From the NCBI GenBank assembly GCA_029204225.1, contig CM055108.1, positions 7,425,711-7,489,710 of the forward strand: a stretch of 64,000 bases of DNA. The letters are read 5' to 3'. Position 1 is the first letter of the stretch, and every line of letters begins with the position of its first letter. A model generated the notes under the pieces. It did no database searches and was not told the origin of the DNA. It worked only from the letters and a program-made list of their open reading frames with translations. The position numbers and the translations under genes are program-made. This DNA comes from Diphasiastrum complanatum. Lineage: Eukaryota; Streptophyta; Lycopodiopsida; Lycopodiales; Lycopodiaceae. Positions 22,266-34,300 of the stretch are shown here, one piece after another.

Positions 22266-23309
22266 ATGGGTTCAATTGGAGCCTATCTTCTTGAGGCTAG
22301 TGAAAGGCTAAATTCTAATCATTATTCAACTTGGAAAGTAAGACTGGAGTCACTACTTGTGCTCCAATATATGTTTGATCTTGTCATAGGAGAGGAAGAA
22401 GAATCTCAAGGAGGGCAAGATCAAGTGAGGTACAAAAAGAGAGCTAGACTAGCATTACTTGTTTGAAAATGAATGTTAGTAATGAACTTCTAAAGGAAGT
22501 AGCATCTTGTACCTCGGCCAAGGAGGCATGGAACTACCTCAAAGGGATTTATGAATCCAAAAATACCTCTAGAGTGTCTATGATTAGAAACAAAGTTCTT
22601 CAAAGCATTAGAGGGAGTGATGAGAGTGCTCAAGAGTATGTCTTGAGAATAAAATCTCTCAACAAAGAACTTTTCATCATTAGTGAGGGTATTCATGATA
22701 ATGAACTTGTTCAGATCATTTTGAATGGTCTTGGAGATGAGTTTTCCAATCTTGTACAAAGCTTTGCTATTCAAGATGCACTACCTTCCATTGACAAGCT
22801 CCATAGTGTGCTTGTGGCCGAGGAGACCAAGAATGATGATCAACCATCTAGCTCCAAAGGCGGAAAGAAGAACAAAGCCAAACTCAAGTGCTTCTCTTGT
22901 GGAAAGAAGGGGCACTTTGCATCCGAGTGTTTCAAGAAGAAGAATGCACAAGGAGAGAGCAAACAAGGCAACCTCACTCTTGAGGAAGATGAGGATGAAG
23001 TGTATTCATCCTTGATGGCTTCTACATCAACATCAAAGAGCTACTCCAATGACACATGGTGGATTGATAGTGGGGCTAGTTCCCACATGACATTCCAAAA
23101 AGATTTTTTTCTCAACTCTTGTACCTTTTGTAGGGTGTAAAAAGTCTATTCTAACAGCAAGTGATCAAGAATGTAAAATAGATGGAGTGGGAACTATTCC
23201 CTTAAGTCTTGTATCCTCTAAAAGAGTAGATCTTGATAATGTACTCTATGTTCTTACACTCACTAAGAATTTGTTAAGTGTAGGACAATTGATGGATGAT
23301 GGCTTAGAT
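22266..23309 (+). pseudogene. gag: Copia A gag and protease, frameshifted
   Basis: The ATG at 22266 gives MGSIGAYLLEASERL, the copia gag start; an upstream Leu codon in the same frame is not needed. A frameshift near 22460 separates the first 65 codons from MNVSNELLKEVASC onward. The knuckle KCFSCGKKGHFASEC and protease WWIDSGASSHMTF follow. Another frameshift near 23125 precedes TLTKNLLSVGQLMDDGLD, which ends at 23309 where C is inserted. The codons resume as VHFKQNI after C. Confidence 0.88.
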
Positions 23310-24046
23310 TGTTGAATTTCACACGTGTGGATTGTCCACAACATGTACTTGTGATCTCCTAAGGTGTGTAGATGCACCAAGATTAAGATTAGATTGAGAT
23401 TCAAGATCAATCTTAGATCCTATGGCAAAAACACACTACTACATGCATTCAAACACTTCCAACTCTCACTCACACATGTGGGAAGTATTCAAAAAATAAT
23501 CTAAGTAAAAACAAGCTGCTATCCTCGAGTAGAGAGAGAAAAAGCATCATGAGCTCTCGGGTAGAGAGAGAAAGCTAGAAATCCAATAACTCACAAAATC
23601 CATAAAATCACCAAATCAATTAGCTTCAAAATGAGGAGTACAATGATACTAGTAGATCCACGAGCTACCACTATGCCTAACTATGATTGGAACATACTTT
23701 GTCACCTCTTGATCCTATTGGACCATTGATCCATGCACCTCTTAATTCTATTGGACTATATTCAAGCGCACCTCAATTTCCTATTGGACCTCACAAGGTT
23801 CCACCTCTAAATCCTATTGGACCTCTTGAAATTCATCAAACAAAAGCATTACACTTTTCTACACTCTAATTGGCACGTGTTTAGCCTCTTACTCTATTTT
23901 GGCTCAATAGTGACATTACAAGTGGAAATGCATAATTTGCCATCTATGCCAAATTTATTCCTATCAACATCCTACACCTAGATGCTTGATGTAAAAAACA
24001 TAAGACCCCTATATCTAACATAGATATTCTTTTTCAATTCTTCAAA
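23310..24046 (-). repeat. 3' LTR of C (737 bp)
   Basis: On the minus strand it should start TGTGAAGAATTG but reads TTTGAAG, a one-base change at the terminus; it ends GAAATTCAACA. Preceded by the polypurine tract TTTAGGAGGAG. Exact CACACGTGTG at 23320-23329. Several repeats of CCTATTGGACC lie at 23715-23825. Confidence 0.94.
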
Positions 24047-24064
24047 CTCCTCCTAAAAAATTAT

Positions 24065-24475
24065 CTATGAAGATTTGAGCATTGATCTTGATATAACTCC
24101 AAGATTAGATCTATGCTTGATGAAAGCACTTTTGCTCAAAGGCTTGGTGAGTAGATCGGCAATACAAGAGGACGAGTGTACATGCTCCAAATAGATTTCT
24201 CTTCCAATAAGCTTTTCTCTCACAAAATGGTGTGCCACTTCTATGTGCTTGCTTTTTGCATGAAATATAGGATTATTGGCAAGAGCTTGGGCCGAGATGT
24301 TATCACACTTGATCATTGGTAGATCATCCTCCTTGATGCACTTTAGCTCCATTAATAACCTCTTGATCCAAAGCACCTATTTGGTAGTTGTAGTGAGTGC
24401 TTTGTACTCGGCCTCACATGAAGAGAGAGATATAGTATCTTGCTTTTTGGAAAGCCAAGATATTAGATTGCCTCC
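24065..24475 (-). pseudogene. pol: Copia C RNase H C-terminal part
   Basis: Reads GGNLISWLSKKQDTISLSSC, then AEYKALTTTTK, then a TAG at about 24376 where the related B has Glu, then VLWIKRLLMELK, CDNISAQALANNPIFHAKSK and ADLLTKPLSKSAF. A frameshift near 24480 separates it from the RT frame. The nonsense codon alone would block RNase H. Confidence 0.88.
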
Positions 24476-25860
24476 AAGCACTAGTAGACTTTCGATCCAA
24501 CTTGTCACTTGCAAAGTCCGAATCCGAGTAGCCAACAATGGATAGATCTTCACTTTTATAAAGTAGACCATAATCACAAGATGAAGATAGATATCTTAGA
24601 ATCCTCTTGGCCATCTTCCAATGATGGATCTTAGGATCTTGCATAAATTGACTCAATTTGTGCACACAAAAACTTAGATCGGGCCTAGTAATGGTAAGCC
24701 AAATCAAGGAGCCTACAAGACTCCTAAAAAGTGTGATGTCCTCAAAGGATCTTTCATCACCTTTATTAGGATCTTTTACAATTTGCTCCATTGGAGTATC
24801 TATGCTCTTAGAATTTTCCATATGGAATTTTTTCAACATAGAGTGAGCATATCTAGATTGGCATATAAAGACATGATTTTCATAAAAATCAATTTCTAGG
24901 CCTAGGATGTAATGTATCTCTCCTAGATCTTGCATTTTAAACTCACATCCAAGTGCTAGCTTGGTTTCATCAACTAGCTTGATACAACTTCCACAAAGAA
25001 TAATGTCATCAACATAAATTAGAAGAATGACAATATTGCTATCAACAAGCTTTAGATACATGGAAGGATCATAGTCACTAAGAGTAAATCCTAGTGAGAT
25101 AAGAAAAGAATTAAGTCTTGAATACCATGATCTTGGTGCTTGCTTGAGTCCATAAAAACTTTTGAAGAGCAAGCACACTTTGGACTCATCCTTGATAAAT
25201 CCTTGAGGTTGTTCCATATAGATCTCCTCCTCAAGATAACCATTTAGAAAAGCATTGGATACATCTAATTGGAACACCTTCCACTTGAAAAAACAAGCAA
25301 GAGAAATAAGAATTCTTATTGTCACCATCTTTGCAACGGGTGCAAAGGTCTTCTCATAATCAAGGCCATGGATTTGATCAAATCCTTTGGCACATAATCT
25401 TGCTTTATGCTTGTTGATGGTGCCATCATGATTGAACTTGATTCGAAATACCCACTTGCAACCAATCACATGCTTGTTGGATGGAGGATCCACAAGCTCC
25501 CAAGTATTGTTGGTGATCAATGCATCATACTCTTGCTTCATGGCATCATACCACTCCTTGGTATTGAGTGCCTCTTGTACATTCTTTGGCTCTTCATGAG
25601 AGACATAAAAAACATAATTAGTGGAATCAAGATCCACTTGTTTGCCTTTGTCAACATATGAGAGCCTCTTAGGCTCGGATCTATCTCTCATGGATCTTCT
25701 TGGTGAAAAAATCCGAGGAGAGTCTTCTTCAAATCTCGACCCCATCACATCATGATTGTCTTCAAAATCAATAATTGATGATGCATCCATAGATTTCTTG
25801 ATCTCGGCCTCTTCAAGATGAGTGTTGATCTTCATGAAAGACAACATCTCTACTTTCAAT
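24476..25860 (-). pseudogene. pol: Copia C linker, reverse transcriptase and start of RNase H
   Basis: The frame runs from the linker (SPRRSMRDRSEPKRLSYVDK) through RT: WVFRIKFNHDGTINKHKARL, QLDVSNAFLNGYLEEEIYM, YGLKQAPRSWYSRL, LLIYVDDIILCG and TRPDLSFCVHKLSQFMQDP, into RNase H DSDFASDKLDRKS. It is one uninterrupted stretch with intact catalytic Asp pair. A frameshift near 25835 separates it from integrase upstream and another near 24480 from the rest of RNase H. Confidence 0.9.
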
Positions 25861-27600
25861 AACTTGAGAAATAGAGAGTATAAAGACTCTATAGGCCTTC
25901 TTGCTGGATGAGTATCCAACCATGATCCCTTTGCATGCACTAGGATCTTCCTTCTTCCTTGTTTCCAAGGGAATATGGACAAAGCATAAGCATCCAAAAA
26001 CTCTAAGGTGATCAACCTTAGGCTTCTTCAAAAATAAGATTTCATATGGTGACTTTCCTCCGAGAGCTATATGTGAGAGCCTATTGCAAAGATAATTTGC
26101 ACAATTAATGGCTTCTCCCCAAAAATCTTTGGAAAAAGATGCATCAATTCTCATAGATTTTGCACATTCACATAGAGATCTATTCTTTCTCTTGGCCACT
26201 CCATTTTGAGATGGAGAGTAGGCACAAGAGAGCTCTCTTTTAATGCCTTCAAGCTCACAAAAATCTTGAAATTTATTGGAGATATATTCACCACCTCCAT
26301 CACTTCTAAGAGCTTTAATCTTGAATGAGAATTGCTTCTCTACATAAGCTTTGAAAATAAGAAAATGATCAAACACCATAGATTTAGAAGCAAGAAGATA
26401 TATCCAAGTGAATCTTGTGTAATCATCAATGAAAGTAACAAAACAAGTGGCTCCTCCCTTGCTTGTAGTTGATGAGAAATGCACATCCGAATGGATTAAC
26501 TCCAAAGGATGCTTGCTTTTGATAGAAGATCTTGTAAATGGCATTTTGTGAGATTTAGCAATAGCACAAGCCTCACAAGGCTTGATCTTCTTGGAGAGTG
26601 ACTTTGGCAAGCCAATAGCTTTGGCTTCTTTGATCATAGAGAGCATAGATTTGTAGTTGGGATGTCCCAACCTCCTATGCCATAATTCCTCCATAGAGAG
26701 CTTGTTCACAAGAGCAACATTACAAGCATTCACATACTCATTTGGAGCTAGTTTATAGATGCCACCAAATCTAGATCCCAATGCAAGTATCTCATCATTC
26801 TTCTTGATAGTGCAAGTATCAACATTGAATTTTACATCAAGGCCATTATCAAGCAATTGGCCAACACTAATAAGATTCTTTGTAAGCTTAGGTACATAAA
26901 GAACTTTAGAGAGAGAAAGAACTTTAGAGGATGCAAGCTTCAAGGGAATGTTCCCTATGCCTTCAATAGGACATTCAAAATCATTTGCAGTGTATATTGA
27001 TTTCTTGACTCCATCATAAGGTGCAATAGAAGAGAAAGAGTCCTTGGAGCTACACATATGTGAAGAGGTTCCACTATCAATATACCATAGGCCGTCCTTC
27101 TTGAAATGAGTAGATGAGAAACTAGAGACCATAAGAGATCCCTCTCCATCACTTGCAATAGTGTCTTCCTTCTCATTGGTAATGTTGGCTTGCTTGAGTT
27201 GATTCTTCTTCTTGAAGCAATTGGTGGCATAATGACCTTTCTTGCCACAATAAAAGCACTTGATCTTCTTCTTCTTGAGCTTGGATGATGAAGCATTAGA
27301 GGAATCATCTTCCTCCTCATCTTTGTCTTTGGATTTGACTTTGTCCTTGCTTGAGGATTGTTGATGTTGGTTCTTGCTCCTCCCTTTGTGCTTATCCTTG
27401 GCAAAGAGAGCTTTGCCATCATTATGAGTGAGAGAAAGCTTGTCCATCCTCAAGAGCTTGTACTCTTGTCTTGATTCTTCCGAAATTAGCACACTTTGGA
27501 GAGCCTCCAAACTTGGTGGCTCCTCCTTAATGGCATAGGATTGGACAAGGTTATCAAATTCACTTCTCAAGCCATTGAGAATGACTTGAACTAACTCATT
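25861..27600 (-). pseudogene. pol: Copia C gag C-terminus, protease and integrase
   Basis: Open for about 585 codons. Order: gag tail RSEFDNLVQSYAIKEEPPS, a Lys/Ser/Asp-rich stretch, the knuckle KCFYCGKKGHYATNC, protease WYIDSGTSSHMCSS (Thr replacing the usual second Ala), LWHRRLGHPNYKSM, HSDVHFSS, FIDDYTRFTW, RSDGGGEYISNKF, NGVAKRKNRSLCE and FGCLCFVHIPLETRKKED. Integrase D, D and E positions can be seen; NGVAKRK has Lys where relatives have Glu, so the last catalytic Glu appears to be lost. Confidence 0.88.
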
Positions 27601-28033
27601 TTGATTGATGGAATCACCAATACAAGCAAGCTCTATGAATATCTTTTACTCTCAAAACATAACTAGATTCACTCTCATCACTCTTTTGGCTACTTTGAAA
27701 GATTTGATTCCTAAGAGTGAGAAGCCTAGAGGTATTCTTAGCCTCATAGATAGTCTTGAGACAATCCCAAGATTCTTTGGTTGTTGTACAAGTACCTATC
27801 TCCCTCAATATCTCATTAGAGACATTCATCTTAATGTAGTGGAGAGCCATCCTAGCTCTCTTTTTGTATTTTTGAACCTCTTGAAGAACTTGTGGTTCTT
27901 CTTCAAGGCCAAGAACTATGTCCATCACATCTTGAAGGATCAAGATGGACTCCATCCTCATTTTCCAGATTGAATAGTTTGAAGTGGACAATCTTTCACT
28001 TGGTTCCAACAAGTATGAACCCATTGAAGACAT
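27601..28033 (-). pseudogene. gag: Copia C gag N-terminal part
   Basis: The ATG at 28033 gives MSSMGSYLLEPSERLSTSNY. HYIKMNVSNEILREIG and TSRLLTLRNQIFQSSQ are typical of the family. A frameshift near 27640 ends the frame before the ELVQVILNGL motif, which is recognisable in the next frame. Confidence 0.88.
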
Positions 28034-28775
28034 TTGAAATGAAGAAAACTCAAATTATGAACAATAAATGTTGCTATACACTCTCAATAGAGTACTATCT
28101 CCTCCTATGAAAGATCTTGCAACTATTTGTGAATTGATTCTTACTAGCTACACAAATCTCTCTAAAACAAGATCTATTTCACATCAAATGATGGATTATA
28201 GGCAAAGTTAGGATCAAACACTCTTAGCACGTGTGAAGTACACTAAGAAACCAAATTTGACTCAAATACAATGATATTGCATGAAACAAAATGGCTAAGA
28301 TCTCAAAACAGTGCCTAGATCACAATAGATGAGATTGGTAAGCATACAACTGTGATTTTGGATCAACCAAGCAATCTCTTGACCAAACCAAATGTGTCCA
28401 CCCAGGTCTAGGTGCCTTACCTAACCTTCTTCAAAAGCTTATAACTTCTGATTGGCTCAACCAAATGGAATAAAACTGATTGCATCAGAAACTAGACAAA
28501 ATTAGCTTCAAAACAAGCTATCAAGCAAGATAAATGGATCAAGCATGAGAGAGAACTTCCAAACTGAAATTGGATGTTCCTCAGACGTGTCTGAGCACCT
28601 GATTCTGTACAATACCAGGTCAGACCCAATCAATGTCCTTTTGATCTCTTTTGATCCAAAATTGAACAAGATAGCTAGGAAAATGGGCCTTGACAATTTC
28701 TAGCTCAAGATTGATGAAAAGTTTTCACTTAGATGGATCAAAATGCATGGTAACCTTAGGTAGGCTCTAATACCA
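28034..28775 (-). other. Leader and primer binding site of C
   Basis: The primer site on the minus strand is TGGTATTAGAGCC (28763-28775), one base off canonical, directly after the LTR end. The leader of about 730 bp contains no gene that I can support. Confidence 0.8.
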
Positions 28776-29511
28776 TGTTGAATTTCACACGTGTGGATTG
28801 TCCACAACATGTACTTGTGATATCCTAAGGTGTGTAGATGCACCAAGATTAAGATTAGATTGAGATTCAAGATCAATCTTAGATCCTATGGCAAAAACAC
28901 ACTACTACATGCATTCAAACACTTCCAACTCTCACTCACACATGTGGGAAGTATTCAAAAAATAATCTAAGTAAAAACAAGTTGCTCTCCTCGGTTAGAG
29001 AGAGAAAAAACATCATGAGCTCTCGGGTAGAGAGAGAAAGCTAGAAATCCAATAACTCACAAAATCCATAAAATCACCAAATCAATTAGCTTCAAAATGA
29101 GGAGTACAATGATACTAGTAGATCCACGAGCTACCACTATGCTTAACTATGATTGGACCATACTTTGTCACCTCTTGATCCTATTGGACCATTGATCCAT
29201 GCACCTCTTAATTCTATTAGACTATATTCAAGCACACCTCAATTTCCTATTGGACCTCACAAGGTTCCACCTCTAAATCCTATTGGACCTCTTGAAATTC
29301 ATCAAACAAAAGCATTACACTTGTCTACAGTCTAATTGGCACGTGTTTAGCCTCTTACTCTATTTTGGCTCAATAGTGGCATTACAAGTGGAAATGCATA
29401 ATTTGCCATCTATGCCAAATTTTTTCCTATCAACATCCTACACCTAGATGCTTGATGTAAAAACATAAGACCCCTATATCTAGCATATATAATCTTTTTC
29501 AATTCTTCACA
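28776..29511 (-). repeat. 5' LTR of C (736 bp)
   Basis: On the minus strand TGTGAAGAATTG to GAAATTCAACA; TAGAT follows on the plus strand at 29512-29516. Exact CACACGTGTG at 28786-28795. Confidence 0.95.
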
Positions 29512-30280
29512 TAGATGTCCATTTTAAGCAAAATATTTGCTCTATAATGATGAATAATACTTGCATTGTAAAGGGATTCAAGCAAGGAAGGCTTTTTAAG
29601 CTTGATGCTAATGTTTTTCTTGGAAGTGTGAACATGGTGAAGGAGGAGCTCAATCAAGTGGAGCTTTGGCATAAGAGGTTGGGCCACCCCAACTTCAAAT
29701 CTGTGGAGATGCTATGCACCAAGGATCTTGCTCTCGGCCTTCCAAAGACACTCTCAAAGTGTGGAAAAAGTTGTGAAGCTTGTAGCCTCTCAAAGACACA
29801 CAAGCTACCTTTTGATATCTCTTCCACTAAATCTACAAAAGCTTAGATCTTATTCATAGTGATGTGCACTCTTTTTCTCAAGAATCTAATAGAGGTGCAT
29901 CTATGTATGTATCTTTTATTGATGATTACTCTAGATACACTTGGATTGAACTTTTGGATTCCAAAAGTAAAGTGTTTGAAGCTTTTGATAAGTTCAAAAC
30001 TCTAGTTGAAAATAAACTTGATGCTAGAATTAAAGTATTGAGAAGTGATAATGGTGGAGAGTATATCTCCACCAAGATGATAGAGTTTTGTAAATCCAAT
30101 GGCATTAAGAGAGAACTTACTTGTACTTATAATCCTCAACAAAATGGTATAGCCAAGAGGATGAATAGAAGACTATGTGAGTGTGCTAAGGCTTTAAGGA
30201 TAGATGCATCTCTACCTAAGTCCTTTTGGGAAGAGGCCATTATTTGTGCAACTTATTTGTGTAATAGATTGCCATGTAAG
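29512..30280 (+). pseudogene. pol: Copia A gag-pre-integrase and integrase core
   Basis: Resumes A after C: CIVKGFKQGRLFKLDANVF, LWHKRLGHPNFKSVE and CEACSLSKTHKLPF. A one-base shift near 29845 precedes HSDVHSF-like sequence, FIDDYSRYTW, RSDNGGEYISTKM, NGIAKRMNRRLCECAKAL and LCNRLPCK, where element I cuts in at 30281. The glutamate of the usual AERKN motif reads Lys, so the third catalytic residue is probably lost. Confidence 0.87.
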
Positions 30281-30551
30281 AGTTAGAATTAAAGTAGAAT
30301 CACTGTGTTACTGTATTGTGGGTCCTATCAGTGGATAAGGATCAGTTGGCCTCGCCACGAGGCAAGTCGACGGGACACGCGTCCCGCCAACGGCAACCTG
30401 GGTCATGCATGGGTTGCTTGAGTGAACAACTATATGTATAGTGTAATTTCATTTTGAAAAATACAGTTGCTATGTGAGCTTGCTGTGGAGAGTGTTTTCT
30501 ATCTGTGTTACTGTGTAGCATGATCTGTTTCCTGTGCAAATCAAATTCTAA
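30281..30551 (+). repeat. 5' LTR of I (271 bp)
   Basis: Inverted ends TTAGAATT...AATTCTAA. Two stem-loops lie close together: GCCTCG-CCA-CGAGGC (about 30351-30365) and GGGAC-ACGC-GTCCC (about 30371-30384); both are kept in the 3' LTR. Confidence 0.9.
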
Positions 30552-31863
30552 GCTGGTATCATAGCCATACAGGGAGTGTACACAGTACAACATTGTCGTT
30601 GAAGAGAGCTTCAGGAGAACTGTCTTCTGAGAGTTCGGGGTTTACGGCGGGTTGAAGACAGAAAGAGAAGCACTGGTGCACGGTTTCTAATTTATAGAGG
30701 CTTTCTAAGTTCAGCAGAGGGATTATTAGCCTGTGCATAGCATCAGACAGGAAAAAAATTGTTGAAAATTTGACAATTTTGAAGTCAACTGAAAATTGAA
30801 ACCGGGTTTGGGGTTACGGTTTTTATACATAACTGGTGATTTCTTCGCTGTTTGTGCACCGTTTTGGATGCCGTAAGGACAAGAAGGAAGCTAATCACAT
30901 TGTGAACCAGCCATGGAGAGATTCTGAGGTTTATGTCAGAGATTTGTCTCCAGACAGTTAACCTAGCAAATTTGCGATAAAAAGGTGAAAAAAGCCACTT
31001 TGTCAAGTTGAGCTAAAATCGCCGTTTCTCCACGGAATTTCTTGACTGAACACTCTACAGTCTTGGAATCAGTAGGGCAACCCTACTCCAGGCCTCAGAT
31101 CGTGCTCAAATCGATCCACAGACGAGTTAGATCAAGCATTTTTGAGTGTGGGGAGGCGCAGCCGTAGACAGGGAGGTTGCGGGCTGTTCGCACGCCCAAC
31201 GCGATGGATACTATAGTGTCTCGAAGGCCATAGCGACTGTAGAGTGTGGTTCAACGCCCAGATGCAGTTTGGACCTTTGGATGAGGTGTCAAATGCATCG
31301 ACGATCCATAATTTGTGATGGGAGAGAAACTTGGACCACAAGATTTGGTTCAGCCATTGGATGGGCTTTGAACAAGGCCCTGAAGAAGTGAAGTGCATTC
31401 TGGCCTTCAACTTCATTAAAAATTTTCATACTGAAAGTTGAGCTGGGTCCCTTCACAAGTGAAGAGTGAAGTTTTTTCAAGGTGAAGAAACAGTTCAAAA
31501 ACTAGAAAAGTCCCTATTTTTGGGTCCTTTGTTCGTTTTGACCCAAATGAAAGGCTATAACCTCCAAATGAAAGGCACCCGGACTGTATCTGCAAGTACG
31601 GTACAGTAAAATAGAGTGATTCAGCGGAGAAAGTATTCAGAGTATGCAAGAAGTGATTTCACCATTCCATTGGGCACATTGTTGGGAGTTGACGACTGAG
31701 TGCATTTCAGAAGGCAACGCCGATTTGGCTTTCAAATTGGTGGAAAAGCGGCAAGTGGCTTGGTAAGGGAAAAAGTGCAGGTCATTATTTTCAACTTCTG
31801 ACATCACTGTTGGCCTCGGCATACTGTTCTTAGCCTAAGACAGAAGTTTCAAGCAGTTTTGCG
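30552..31863 (+). other. Primer binding site and long leader of I
   Basis: TGGTATCATAGCC at 30554-30566 is one base off the canonical primer site. A leader of about 1.3 kb follows with no frame I can assign; it is less AT-rich than the neighbouring elements. Confidence 0.8.
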
Positions 31864-32700
31864 ATGGCAAACATGGGAGAGTCCATTTTGAGTGAAAGTA
31901 GCAAATTGGACGGGATTTCCAACTATGCAATGTGGAAATGTAAAATGAAAAACATACTGATGGAGAAAGACGTGTGGGAAGTCGTCACAGGTGATGAGAG
32001 AAGGCCGCCAAATGAAGCAGACATCAAAGTGTTCGACAAAAAGATGAGGAAAGCTTTGACCTTCATTAAGTTGTCAGTGAAGGATCACATCATTACCCAC
32101 ATTTGTGATGCTATTACACCCAGACAGGCATGGGATGTGTTAAAGGAGCAGTTCAAGACGCCAAATCTGTCAAGAATCATGTTTCTAAAGTCAAAGTTGA
32201 ATAGTGCCCGCATGGAGCAAGGAGAGCACATTCAGACGTACATGACCAGAATCAAGACAATGAGAGATGAACTGCATTCTATTGGTGAGCGCATACGTGA
32301 TGTGGAGCTGGTGCACAATGCATTGTGCAGCTGCAGAATCCTATCAGATGTTTGTGAGCGGAATAGCATCAAGAGAAAGATTGCTAACCTCCGACGAGCT
32401 CACAGGAATCTTGATGCAGGAAGAGCAACGGGGAGAAATGGTGAAAGCTAGATGTCAAAATACTGACGATCAGACACTTGCGACACGCCAAAAACAAGGC
32501 AAGGGCAAGGGCAAGAAGAAGTCTAAACAGTAATTTGCCAAGTCTCAGGAGGATGAGGGATCTTCCAATAAAACTAATAAGAAAGGCAAGTGCTTCCATT
32601 GTGGTAAAAAGGGCCATTGGAAGAGTGAATGTCGCAAATTCCTGGCGGAACAAGGCAAGGGAAAACCAAAACAAGCAGGTAACCTTGTCGATGAGGGTGA
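31864..32700 (+). pseudogene. gag: Copia I gag, frameshifted
   Basis: The ATG at 31864 starts MANMGESILSESSKLDGISN with YAMWKCKMKNILMEKDVWEV. KALTFIKLSVKDHIITHICD and AWDVLKEQF place it in the copia gag family. A frameshift near 32325 moves it to a second frame (SYQMFVSGIASRERL, LTGILMQEEQRGEMV). After a stop at 32533 a third frame carries the knuckle KCFHCGKKGHWKSECRKF near 32590. So gag is broken at two places at least. Confidence 0.86.
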
Positions 32701-33328
32701 GATTGAAGACTCTAGCATCTTCATATCTGCATTGTCATCTAATCAAATTGATCAAGCATGGTATATTGACTCAGGAGCCACAAGACAGATGACAGGTAAC
32801 AAGAATTGGTTCAGTAGTTTGAAGGTCTTGGATAATGGAACATTTGTTTCACAAGCAAATGGTGAGGTGTGCAAGATCAAGGGGATAGGCACCGTTTCAA
32901 TCCAACTACCTGATGGCAAAAGCAGGATGATCAGGGAGGTACTTTACGTACCAGGTTTGAGGAAAAATCTACTTTTTGTTGGAGTCATTACTGATCAAAA
33001 GTTGAAAGTAGAATTAGACAAGTTCAATAAAGGGGGTGTTGCAAGAGCAAAGAACAGCCTGGATTTAATCCACACAGATTTATGCGGGCCTATGAGGACA
33101 ATGTCCTTAGGTAAAGCCTTCTATTTCATGACCTTTATTGATGATATGTCACGTAAGACATGGATCTACTTCTTGAAGAAGAAATCAGATGCATTTGATA
33201 ACTTCAAGAGCTTCAAAGCATTGGTCAAAAATCAGACAGGTAGGAAGATCAAAGTCCTAAGATCAGATAGCGGAGGTGAGTACAAGTCTAATGACTTCAA
33301 TAATCTTTGTGATCAATGTGGGATTTAA
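32701..33328 (+). pseudogene. pol: Copia I protease and integrase core; gag-pre-integrase deleted
   Basis: The protease motif reads WYIDSGATRQMTGNKNWFSS, then VLYVPGLRKNLLFVGVI. Immediately after KLKVELDKFNKGG comes VARAKNSLDLIHTDLCGPM, already in the integrase core, so the GAG-pre-integrase zinc region (the H-x-R-x-GH segment) is missing. FIDDMSRKTWIYF and RSDSGGEYKSNDF follow, with a TAA at 33326. This internal deletion would disable integration. Confidence 0.87.
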
Positions 33329-34300
33329 AGACAATTTACGCAAGCTCATACTCCTGCTCTCAATGGTGTAGCTGAGCACAAGAATCGTACGATTGTGGAA
33401 AGTGTTAGATCTATGCTAGCTGAGATGAAACTACCAAAAGATTTTTGGTCAGAAGCATGTAGCACGGCGGTCTATTTTCAAAATAGAAGTCCTACCATTG
33501 CCATACCAAAGATGACACCTGAGGAAGCATTCACAAAGAAGAAGCCAAAGGTGAACCACTTGCGAATCTTTGGATGTAAGTCCTTTGTACACATTCCTAA
33601 GGAAGAGAGATGTAAACTTGATGTAAAAGCTATCAAGTGCATATTCCTAGGATATGATGATCGTGTGAAGGGCTACAGATGTTTTGATCTAGTCGAAAAC
33701 AAAATCCATATAAGCTGTGATGAATCCAAGATGTATGAAGACGAGGATGCTGAGAAGATAGACACATCCAGTGGGAAAGATGGTATAGTGAGGATACCAC
33801 CTGATGATGATCCATTCATTGACCTTTCGAGTGATGAACATGAGGATACATCTCAAGATAGTACTACTCAACCTCAAGAAACAGGTTGGAGAGGTAGGGA
33901 CAAACCTTTTGGTGCAAAAAGGATTGAAGTTGTGGGTGACAAACGCAAGGAGAAGGATGTACCGTGGGATACATTTTCACCAGGAAGTCGATCACCTGAC
34001 AGGAAGCTCCCTAAGTGGTTTGAGAGATTGTTGGAGAGCCGCGACATAGATGACTTTCCAGGATCATCTAACCAGGGAGAGCTACGAAGACCAACAAGAG
34101 AGAAGATACTACCTAAAAGGTATGAAGCAAATTATGCTCTCTTATCTAGCATTATTCAAAGCAAAGAACCTTCGACCTATGGTGAAGCGAAGGATGATGA
34201 CATTTGGGTCAAGGCCATGGGAGAGGAGATGGAGTCAATTGCTAAGCATAGCACATGGAATTTAGTAGAACCACCAGTTGGCAAGAAACCCATTGGTTGA
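33329..34300 (+). pseudogene. pol: Copia I integrase C-terminus and linker
   Basis: After the stop, PALNGVAEHKNRTIVESVRS supplies the catalytic Glu region; FGCKSFVHIPKEERCKLD and AIKCIFLGYDDRVKGYRCFD follow. The linker is acidic. The frame continues to VEPPVGKKPIG with a TGA at 34298, where relatives have the Cys of GCKWVF. Confidence 0.86.

Larger units (their letters stand above)
23310..29511 (-). mobile_element. Copia element C, inserted in A
   Basis: Flanked by TAGAT (23305-23309 and 29512-29516). LTRs are 737 and 736 bp with roughly 20 differences by eye. On the minus strand it has 5' LTR (29511 to 28776), primer site, leader, gag, protease, integrase, RT, RNase H, polypurine tract, and 3' LTR (24046 to 23310). 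All domains are present, but three frameshifts and one stop interrupt them. Confidence 0.95.
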
